Shown: positions 56,675 to 64,000 of the stretch, one piece after another
How the letters are laid out: every line of letters starts with the position of its first letter
How positions within the stretch are numbered: the first letter of the stretch is position 1
Source of the DNA: Sanguinoderma infundibulare
Lineage: Eukaryota; Basidiomycota; Agaricomycetes; Polyporales; Polyporaceae
Reading direction: 5' to 3'
NCBI GenBank assembly: GCA_032821775.1
Contig: JAVLRN010000007.1
Span: 310,001 to 374,000, forward strand
DNA: 64,000 nt
Position numbers and translations under genes: made by a program
Notes under the pieces: model-generated
Seen by the model: the letters and a program-made list of their open reading frames with translations, nothing else
The model's database searches: none
What the model was told of the DNA's origin: nothing

Positions 56675-57110
56675 CTCCAAGCTCTCAGACCACGCTTCAT
56701 AGGCATCAATGTCCACGGCCAAAGCAACGATCTTTCGCCTCATACCTTCAATCGCTTCCTTTCCCACCACAAAGTGTAGAGGCGGGTTCAGGATCGAGGC
56801 AATCTTGTAGAACACCTTGGCACTCTGCTTTGCGTCCTTTCAGACCACTGGCACTACCTTCTCCCATCCAACATTGCAAACACACACAGAAGGGAGGTTC
56901 GGGTTCTGATACACAGGGTGTGCAGGAGACTGGGAGGAATTTGCCACAATTTTGAAGTGGATCCAGCCTGGCTCATTGAGTGTGACCTGGTAGTGCAGCA
57001 CAGGTGTGAGCTTGGGTGATGGGGATTGGGTCAATGTGTCCCACCTTGATATTCCATGCCAGATTGAGCTCTGCTGAGAGAGTTTTGGATACCTCTTCCA
57101 AGGCTATGAT
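56675..57110 (-). pseudogene. SDR relic B: C-terminal part of a second SDR copy
   Basis: The minus strand reads NEPGWIHFKIVANSS, PAHPVYQNPNLPS, then a stop and shift, then DAKQSAKVFYKIASILNPPL, HFVVGKEAIEGMRRKIVALA and VDIDAYEAWSESLEE with the stop near 56675. This is the usual C-terminal third of the same SDR family as relics A and C. EPGW replaces the usual EPGG. The N-terminal exons are not seen. Confidence 0.6.
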
Positions 57111-57169
57111 AGGGAAGCGAGATCATTGAGCAAGCATGCAGCCAATGCCTGCTTATCAGCAAGCTCTGG

Positions 57170-57415
57170 AAAAACCTTCCCAAGCTACTTTGGTGAAAGT
57201 ACAACTAAAAAGTAGAAATTAGTGCCATTAGAAAAGCATTAGTGAGTTAGGGAAAATTAGCCTAAGATTCAGTAGGTCCCCCTTTTCCTTCATTCTATCT
57301 TAGAAGGATTAGGGATAAAGTAGCACTACTGGCCCTAATCCTTCCCTAATCCTTCCCTACAGTAGTGCTAATTTTTTTCTAATCCTTCCTAATGGTTGCT
57401 AATCCAGGACTACAG
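57170..57415. repeat. AT-rich palindromic element (MITE-like)
   Basis: The element is dense in TTAG/CTAA repeats. It holds GGATTAGGG (57307-57315) opposite CCCTAATCC (57334-57342) and TAGCACTACTG opposite CAGTAGTGCTA, forming nested hairpins. Its ends carry related inverted sequence (ccattagaaaagcattag on the left, the complement of ctaatccttcctaatgg on the right). It has no coding capacity. Confidence 0.5.
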
Positions 57416-57739
57416 ATTCAGTATCTCAGGGATTTGCTTGGCTGTCCAGAACTTGTGCACACCATAGAAGATAGACATGAAAGTGTATATTGAGCATAAC
57501 TAATACACACACACTGTAGCTACAGACAAGCTGACCATCCACCTCCCAGATCCACAATTTTGAATTCACTAAGGTGAAGAGACGCCACTGGTGATGAAGT
57601 ACATAACAGCCACATTGAGGATCACCTGTAGAAGTATCAGAATATATACAGCTGGCAGACACGGCGAACTCACATCAGAACCACATGAGGCAAGGCAGAG
57701 CCACCCCCCCCACCAACCATGGTGAAGTAAATCACACTG
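57416..57739. other. CpG-poor spacer
   Basis: A hydrophobic minus-strand segment (VILNVAVMYFITSGV near 57580-57625) hints at a decayed membrane protein. Nothing can be named. Confidence 0.25.
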
Positions 57740-58890
57740 ATGGACAACCTGACCAGCATGACAGCAGATGCACTATGAGCACATTTGCACAGAGTCAGCA
57801 TGCACAGAAAGAGGTGCCACACAAAGAGCAGGGTGAGAAGCACATTGACAAACCTGTGTGATGAAAACCTTGAGAACCAACCCCAAAAGGCATGAGAGCC
57901 GAGGCGAGGAGATGTGGGGAGATCCTTGTGAGTGTTGGGGGCAAGAAGCAGGCTGCATGGAGGCTAAAGAGATGGTGAGGAAGCAGAAGCACAGGTGGCA
58001 GCAGAGACGGCAGGCAGCAGAGCAAGCGGTGGGAGGACAGGGGTGTTGGGATGGCCACGACCATTGAGAAGTGCCTTCTTGAGGTCGTCGATCTCCTGGC
58101 ACAGGGCCACATTTTTGCTCTTTATGCTGCCGAGTTCAGTGTGGATTGCATCAATGAGCTAGTCACATTCTGTGATATCGCCTTCGAGCATGGAGATTGT
58201 ACTCTAGAACACAAGGTCAGCCACTGAACTCTAAATTCGCAGCATACCAGGACAAAGATGGGGATGAGCATAATTGCTGACAGTGCCTCTGGACAGAAAC
58301 CATTCGTGGCACATATCATCAAACCCCGGTCCCAGTTTCAACATACGTGCACGTCATGCAGCACCAGCTCAAGAGCATGCCAGTGAGACAGGGCAATGGA
58401 GAGAGAGAAACACACCCTTGCGATGGATGTGGAAGTTGCATGCGCTAATCTTGTTGCAGAGCTGCCATTTCTGCTTGAAGGACATCTTTTTGTCCTCCTT
58501 GGGTGACGACTGCCAGTCATTGGGGTCACTCGAGGTTGTGGTGAGCATGTTGACAGGCGACTCCTTCTTTTCGATGCCGGCAGTGCGCTTGATGATGCCA
58601 CCATCACAGACGGTGCCCTTGCAGTTGGCCTTGCCCTTGCCACCGACCTTGATGGTGGGGAGGCCTCGGGGATCATTTGGAGGTCATCATCAATGGTGAG
58701 GTTGTCATTATGACCTTCTTCCTTTTTGTCGAAGTTGCCCGCCACCTTAAAGGCTGCGGGGGTGTGCATGAGCTGGGGATTGATGCTGGGAGAGTCTGCT
58801 GAGGCAGAGCTGGAGCCAGAGCTGGAAACTGAGGACTCGGGGCTGGACATGGGGGCATAGGATGTGAGGAAGTCACAGTGAGAGGGGACA
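57740..58890 (-). pseudogene. bZIP transcription factor relic
   Basis: Fragments follow the order of an Agaricomycete bZIP protein. N-terminal: FLTSYAPMSSPESSVSSSGS and NPQLMHTPAAFKVAG. Then PTIKVGGKGKANCKGTV. Basic region: DWQSSPKEDKKMSFKQKWQL followed by CNKISACNFHIHRKG. Leucine zipper: GDITECDELIDAIHTELGSI and KSKNVALCQEIDDLKKALL. Then PNTHKDLPTSPRLGSHAFWG. In working proteins the basic region reads RNKISARNFRVRRKE; here the Arg codons are TGC, CAC or TGG, which follow from CpG-to-TpG/CpA change. Frameshifts separate the blocks. The DNA-binding residues are gone, so it is dead. Confidence 0.7.
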
Positions 58891-58909
58891 AGTGAGCTAT
58901 GGTTAGTGG

Positions 58910-59110
58910 GGGTGCCAACTGGCATGGAGGAGGGGAGCTGACCATGGGGGGCATTGAAACAGGCCTGGATAAGGTTCTGGCCCTCTGGTTGGGTGATGAG
59001 GGATTGGCGCTTTGTAGTGAAGGTGTAGATGAGACTGGTCTTGGACATGACAAGGAGGAGGACTTGAGTGCCGGTGAGAGTGGAGAGCTCATACACCTGG
59101 AGGGCGGGAC
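58910..59110 (-). pseudogene. MADS-box (MCM1/SRF-like) relic exon
   Basis: After an acceptor-like CCCTCCAG near 59097 the minus strand reads VYELSTLTGTQVLLLVMSKT, SLIYTFTTKRQSLITQPEGQ and NLIQACFNAPHGQLPSSMPV. This is the second half of an SRF-type MADS domain plus its extension. The first half, the basic helix with KRKAGIMKKA, is not found upstream. Its frame runs on into the bZIP relic without a stop. It is CpG-poor like its neighbours and a dead fragment; a working MCM1 homologue should exist elsewhere. Confidence 0.75.
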
Positions 59111-59168
59111 AGGGGATGAGGACGTGAGAGGAGAGAGGCAACGTGGTGAGTGGGAGGAGAGTCAGAAG

Positions 59169-59228
59169 TCTTAGATGCTTGATTCAGTCGCAAGTCAAAT
59201 GTGGCGCCACTGAATCGAGTGTCTAAGA
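59169..59228. repeat. 20-bp imperfect inverted repeat
   Basis: tcttagatgcttgattcagt and actgaatcgagtgtctaaga are reverse complements except for about three positions, with 20 bases between. It lies just upstream of the MADS relic, where that gene's first exon would be expected. Confidence 0.55.
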
Positions 59229-59230
59229 CT

Positions 59231-60002
59231 TCGGCCTCTTCTCGTCTCTCCTCCTACTTGCCCCATCACCATCCTTGTCTGACTGTCCTCAGAAGCCCCC
59301 GCAGCCTGTTCTGCATCATCTCCCCACTGCAGCTCCTTCCCTCTCAGCAGTCCATCTCTGAGGGTCCATTCATCTGCCCTGCTCCTGCTCTAACAGCTTC
59401 CGGCTACTAATTCACATGACCCTCCAACCAATTCCCTTGCTGTCCAGTGGTGAGAGCCACTCTCCATCCCCCGAGCTTCCATCTGATGGCACATCCACCA
59501 ATGCACCTCCCATCTCATCTGCCACACCTCTCTATGCTCCGCCAGCCTCGGATGAAGGTGACTCGCCCCAGGTCTGAAGTTCGAGGAGCACACTGACGTG
59601 TGCCATGTCTGATCTCATGCGCACATCCTCCATGGGCAAGGGCGGCTGCTGGTATATACACTGCTTCCTCACACCATCCTCTACTTCCATTGCTCACTCA
59701 TGACCCTCCCTCGTGTGCACATGCAGGATGTGCTGCATCTGATGAAAGGTGAGCATCATCTCGCAAGGCAGTCTCTACATTATGCACATCTTTCCATGCT
59801 CACCTGCTCCCTGTGCTTATGCCCATGCCCGCATCCATGCCTGTGCTTCTCCTTTATCTGCAGGCAGTGGGACGATGTGAGGCATAGGAGGGGGGCTGAT
59901 AATGATGCTGTGGAGAACAAAGAAGACAATAAGGAGGATGAGGAGGCGCAGGCGTGGCGTTAGTGGGTATCATAGCATGGTAAGTACTTATGTTCGGTCC
60001 CG
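59231..60002. other. CpG-poor spacer with broken coding-like segments
   Basis: Plus-strand frames change repeatedly (SDLMRTSSMGKGGCWYIHCF near 59600-59670). They might be the decayed 5' part of the Ser-rich relic that follows. I cannot assign a family. Confidence 0.25.
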
Positions 60003-60677
60003 TTGCCCTCACTCTCCATCATCTGCTTGCCTCGGCTCCTTCCCAAGCAATTGATCCTTTTCTTTGGTGTGTTGAATGCACACTCAACAGGTTCCCTCTC
60101 CAGCCTCCTGAATCTCTCTGGAAGCAGCTCAAGCCTCACTGGCAGTTACTCCAGTTCTTCCCACCCCCAGCCTGTGGCCATCAACATGTACACCTTATTG
60201 TATGCTCCAATTAGCTGCAACCACCGCAGTGCAGGACCTGTGTCATCTGACAGCATGCCGACCTCAGGTTACTCTTCCTCGATGTCATCTCTGCCAATGT
60301 CATATGGGTATTTCGGTCATGATTACTTTCGCCCTGGTTCTGACCACCATTGCCTGCTCAGTCCATTGTCATCGTGTTCGCACTCATCAAAGTCATACAT
60401 GAATGGTAGCTCTTCGAGCATTCATCAGGAGCACAAGCACAGTCAAGCAATGTCTCTGTACCCATCACTGTACTCTGAGCACCCATCTCAATGTCTGTCA
60501 ATGTCTCTCCACCCCACAGAGGACCACATGGGTGCCGGCGGGCTCCCTCACGTGCGCAGCATGATTCCACTCCCTTCCTTTGACAACTAGACCTTTAACC
60601 CCACACAGGGCAACTTTGCTTATGTGGTCGGCGAACAGAGCCAAAACATTGGCATGTATGGCATTCCTGTGCGTTGA
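60003..60677 (+). pseudogene. Unidentified Ser/His-rich relic
   Basis: The frame is open from about 60003, with SGSSSSLTGSYSSSSHPQPV, SGYSSSMSSLPMSYGYFGH and LYPSLYSEHPSQCLSMSL. It meets TAG after LPSFDN (60588-60590) and continues in the same frame as TFNPTQGNFAYVVGEQSQNI then GMYGIPVR to TGA near 60677. One stop inside otherwise coherent sequence indicates a decayed gene. The composition suggests the low-complexity C-terminus of a transcription factor, like its two neighbours, but I do not recognise it. Confidence 0.4.
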
Positions 60678-61680
60678 TACACTATCCCAGGGCCTGCGAA
60701 CAGTCGGGATGACCGAGGGCTGAGGGAGGCGAGGTCGGAGCGACGTCGCCGGTGTGGAGGGCGAGTACGGTCTCGGGTTCCCTTTGGTCGCGATTGTAAC
60801 CAGTGCCGAGGAGAAGAGAGGGGAAAGAGCGTGTAGTGACGAAGGTCGGAAGCCGCAGTGAAAGTCGCGCGACGAGTCGCTGTCACTGTCACAAATCGGT
60901 CGATCGGTGGTCGCTGTCACAAGTCACAATTGCAGTCGCTAGCTACACCCGACAGAGGACGATGTCGAGTCGCACTTGCTCATCGGAGAAATGAGAGGTA
61001 AAGGGTGGGGGTCCAAGATTGTCTGCCCAAACGGCAACGAGTGGGGTTAAGTACATCAGTAACCGGTAGCTACACGCGACGCCCATAGCCTAGCCTGCCT
61101 CGTGGTGGCGAGCGATCACAAAACCAGCGTCAGAAACCCTCCGGAACTCCAGCGATTGGTGTGCGACCGTGACCGGATTGGGCGACCACCGTCAGCTTGT
61201 CTTGGCGGGTCGCGGTCGCTGTCGCGCAGTCGCATGACTCGTTGGTTTCCGGTTGTCGCGACCCATACCTGCTGCATAAGTAACCTTTCGTGAGGGACGA
61301 TCTGCGACCAGTCGCGCGACGCGATGGAGAGAGCAACTGTGTGACTTAACTTGTGGCCCGCTGCCATGCGACCATAGGGACAGTCGGGGACAGGCCGAGT
61401 CGCGACACTGATCGTGACCGAATACTTTTGGTACCCCTTCGACGGCCTCATCTTGGTGCAGCGGCATCGCACGTGCCCGGCTTCTTCGGCTCTCGTCGGT
61501 ACCGGACCCGGTTAGCAGGCCAGGCCGCCACCACGTGTGTCCGAATCGCGCAGCCCAGAGACGCCAACGAGCCGGCAGCCGCCGAGACATCGGTCGAGTC
61601 ACCTCGGTCGTCCGAATGGAGCAATTGCATCGGGCTCCGCAGTCGGAAGCGTCAGGTGCGCATCAGCGTCCCTTGATGAG
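60678..61680. other. CpG-dense insert within CpG-poor DNA
   Basis: Base composition switches within a few tens of bases on both sides. Inside, CG dinucleotides are frequent and GTCGC/GCGAC words recur (gtcgctgtcactgtcac, cgaccagtcgcgcgacgcga). No gene, start-stop pair or domain is recognised. It may be a later insertion that escaped the process that depleted the flanks. Confidence 0.5.
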
Positions 61681-62139
61681 CATGTCATCATTGAGCGAGC
61701 CTCCGCCACACTGTGCTTGTTCTCCCTCCCCCCTTGCCTTGCGGCATGGGCATAGAAGTCTCAGCTTGCATTCTTGCTTACCTCAATACCTGTAGTTTAT
61801 GCATGTTGTAGTGCATGTTTGTCGCTGTCATTACATAGTGTGGTATATAATGTCATTCCTTGCTATTGTTTGCACTGTGAATGATGCAGAATGTGATGTC
61901 AAAGCACCCAATCATACAAGAATGTCTTGATTGTTCCAATACATGAAAATAGGTTTAAAGTAGTGCAAAAGTAGTACTAATTAGTACAACTGCTGTTCCT
62001 GTCCATCTGATAGTGCATATTATTACTATTCTAAAGATCCCTCTGTATATTAGTCCAATTTAGATGCAATTAGTTCAAATTAGTTCAAATTAGATTGGCA
62101 ATACCTCCATTAGGTCATAGTTGTAGTGAATACATCAAA
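61681..62139. other. AT-rich spacer with short direct repeats
   Basis: Words such as ttagttcaaa repeat in tandem (62067-62091). Runs of AGTAGT/ACTAATTAGTA near 61970 form small palindromes. Nothing codes. Confidence 0.35.
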
Positions 62140-62727
62140 TTAGCTTGGGAGGGTTTTCCTGATGAGGAGAGTATGTACCAAACTTGGATGCGCAGTAGAA
62201 CGAGCATGGGGGAACCCTAACAAGCCCTGCATAGGACAACATCTGGAGCAGCCGCCCTCCTTCTCCAGGAGGATTCATCTCATGGAAGCATTTGACCACT
62301 TTCTTCGTGACTCTGACTGTGCTTCAGAAGTTGGTCTCTATCAAGGTATGCACTTTGCTCTCCTCCATTTCCTCAAATTCTCCAAAATCCTTGCATCCTG
62401 CATTGTTGATGATGATGTCGATGTGGCTGAATGTGCTTTTGGCTTCATTGAAGGTGTCCACAATTTGCTGTGGCTGAGTGATGTCCAGGGCAAGTATGAG
62501 AAGGCGTTTCTTGGGGTGTTGTTACTTGAGCTTGTTGAGGGTGCTCGGCTGACAGGTGGTTACGACAATGACCTCACCTTGGTCGAGGACGAGTTCTGCA
62601 ATGGCACACTCTAAGCTGGTCGACGTTCCTGTGACTGGGAGAATTATGAGATGAGCACTCAGAGTATCATAGTAGGTAGATGGAGAATGTACTGAACCAG
62701 ACTCTGGGATTGGCTGATACTGACATG
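62140..62727 (-). pseudogene. SDR relic C: third copy, with nonsense codons
   Basis: Exon 1 from 62727 is MSVSANPRVWF. After an intron, VTGTSTSLECAIAELVLDQG, VIVVTTCQPSTLNKLK then TAA, then LLILALDITQPQQIVDTFNE, FSHIDIIINNAG, VHTLIETNF then TGA, then VRVTKKVVKCFHEMNPPGEG and GRLLQMLSYAGL. The TAA stands for a Gln or Lys codon and the TGA for a Trp codon of relic A. The frame is lost before the catalytic YxxxK. It is the same family as relics A and B. Confidence 0.75.
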
Positions 62728-63350
62728 GTGATGTGCTGAAGGTAGAGATGCAAGGTACATTGATGCCTTATAAGCACTTTAACATGACGCCCAATGAACC
62801 TAGGTTCAGTGTAGGTTGACAACTCTTGAGATAAGGGCGAAGGCATGACAGAGGTCTTTGAACAGCAATTGAGTGTCACAAGTCCAAGGTTTGATTGACG
62901 ATGAAAATGCTATGAGCCTTGTGCGACTATTGATAGCCTGTCTTTGAGGTGAACAGAGATTTAAGTTCACCACAAACTCACAAAGAGAGGCAGCTGTTCA
63001 CCTTGTTAGTCATGCCAAGGTCACTGTGTGGTTTCCTTCCATTTGAATCTGTCGATCACACCCTGCCGACCCACAAGGTCACGTCAGAATGCACGGCAGA
63101 CACACCACGACCACACAGATGATGAGCATTCATCTGTCAGAGTATCTGGTGGGACTAGCATGTACAGTATATGCATCGCAATCCAAAGGTGGCCTTGAAA
63201 AACCACATAGAGGGAATAAAATGCTGCAGCATTATGTTAGATATACAACAAACATTGCAAAGGATTTAAGGAAGGAATGTGGGGTGAACATTAGGCAGTG
63301 AAGGAGAGTATACACAACACTCATGTTCAGAGTATCAAACATTGACACTT
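62728..63350. other. CpG-poor spacer, nothing recognised
   Basis: Short frames only. AT-rich toward 63230-63300. Confidence 0.3.
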
Positions 63351-63462
63351 GTTAGATCTTTCACCAGAGGTTCTCTGCCACAGTGTCGTCATAGTGGTCA
63401 ACCAGTGACTGCCTTCGAGACGTATCTCTGAAAGTTGTATTCAAAATCTCGAAAAAACGCGT

Positions 63463-63597
63463 CCAGGTCGGTTAGTTAGCTGACGTCAATAGGAGCCCCA
63501 GACGCTCAGGTGCCCTCGCCCAAGTGGTGCATCAGGGAGGCTCATTAGAGGACTGGGCTCCCATTGATGTAAGCTAGCTAACTGACCTGAACTTATG
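63463..63597. repeat. Foldback element with about 40-bp inverted repeats
   Basis: The left arm ccaggtcggttagttagctg and onward to gtcaataggagcccc pairs with the right arm read in reverse, tcaggtcagttagctagctt to atcaatgggagccc; about 33 of 40 positions match. Weaker pairing continues outward (gttgtattcaaaa at 63435 against the complement of 63645-63655), so the whole foldback may span about 63400-63720. It encodes no protein. Confidence 0.65.
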
Positions 63598-63720
63598 TTT
63601 TTGAGAAGGCCTATCTTTTTGAAAGCAGCTGAAATACAACTGCCAAGGTCAAGGAAGAATACAGGAAAATCGTACATCAACGTGCAGAGCACCGTGAGAT
63701 GTGTCGGAGGTAGGTGCCAG

Positions 63721-64000
63721 TCAGTGACGCCCACTTTGAAACACCGGGGAATCAAAATTTCAAAGAACTATAAATGCTGATGTGCTCCATCAGCGTGCCC
63801 GCACGATCGAGGAAATCCTGACTTATCTGGTGACAGTTCACTTGGAAGACAAGCATGCCAACATGCCCGAGATCCGAGCAAAAGATTCTGTCCAAGGTGA
63901 TAGTCGACAACAGTTCCAAGAGAAGTCGGCGATATGCGATGAACCTCAGCACTGGGGTAAAACTTAAAACCACTGCTAGAACCTGCCTATGCACAATGCC
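63721..64000. other. Right edge, nothing recognised
   Basis: A minus-strand frame of 80 codons (63752-63994) has no domain. CpG content is higher than in the relic zone just left of it. Confidence 0.25.

Noticed and set aside
57300..57345. Telomere-like TTAGGG words
   Set aside because: Only single GATTAGGG words occur, arranged as inverted pairs in a palindromic element. There is no tandem TTAGGG array.

Overview
The window reads as nuclear DNA of a filamentous basidiomycete, most likely a wood-decay Agaricomycete (Polyporales-like; the species cannot be read from the sequence). Evidence: GC-rich genes cut by many 50-70 bp introns with GTRNGT donors and CTRAY branch points; TATATAA boxes close upstream of starts; expanded F-box and MFS families; a GH12 glucanase; a self-sufficient CYP505 P450; and tRNA genes with introns.

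Layout. 1-19 kb: an accessory block of five paralogous MFS monocarboxylate-type transporters. MFS-1 to MFS-4 are on the minus strand and MFS-5 is an inverted copy on the plus strand. MFS-2 and MFS-4 look intact; MFS-1, MFS-3 and MFS-5 each carry a readable lesion. MFS-1, -2, -3 and -5 share about 1 kb of upstream sequence, including a TATA element and, where read, a 5'-leader intron, so whole gene-plus-promoter units were duplicated. 19-26 kb: a large F-box gene, a TATA-led locus with a minisatellite of repeated splice-donor motifs and a perfect hairpin, a three-finger C2H2 gene and a broken F-box gene. 26-42 kb: a conserved gene block with an SDR oxidoreductase, tRNA-Ser(CGA), GH12, the ArfGAP GLO3, a metallo-beta-lactamase-fold hydrolase, a decayed ALG11 copy, CYP505 and a second tRNA-Ser(CGA). 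42-54 kb: a collapsed duplicate of the 48-53 kb segment, HEM13 (coproporphyrinogen oxidase), intact MFS-6, an F-box gene, a membrane-anchored coiled-coil gene, the AP-2 sigma subunit and tRNA-Glu(CTC).

54.5-64 kb, after tRNA-Glu, the composition changes abruptly to TpG/CpA-rich, CpG-poor sequence holding relics only: three SDR copies, the last exon of a seventh MFS copy, a bZIP relic whose arginine codons have become Cys/His/Gln/Trp, a MADS-box (MCM1-like) relic, an unidentified Ser-rich relic, foldback elements and a sharply bounded CpG-rich insert. This fits methylated, mutationally silenced DNA.

Housekeeping genes (GLO3 and AP-2 sigma in vesicle traffic, HEM13 in haem synthesis) are interleaved with fast-evolving accessory genes (MFS, F-box, P450, GH12). 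I see no cluster that clearly makes one pathway. The distinctive story is birth and death of transporter copies beside a CpG-depleted gene graveyard. Intron positions were placed by eye from splice motifs and family similarity.
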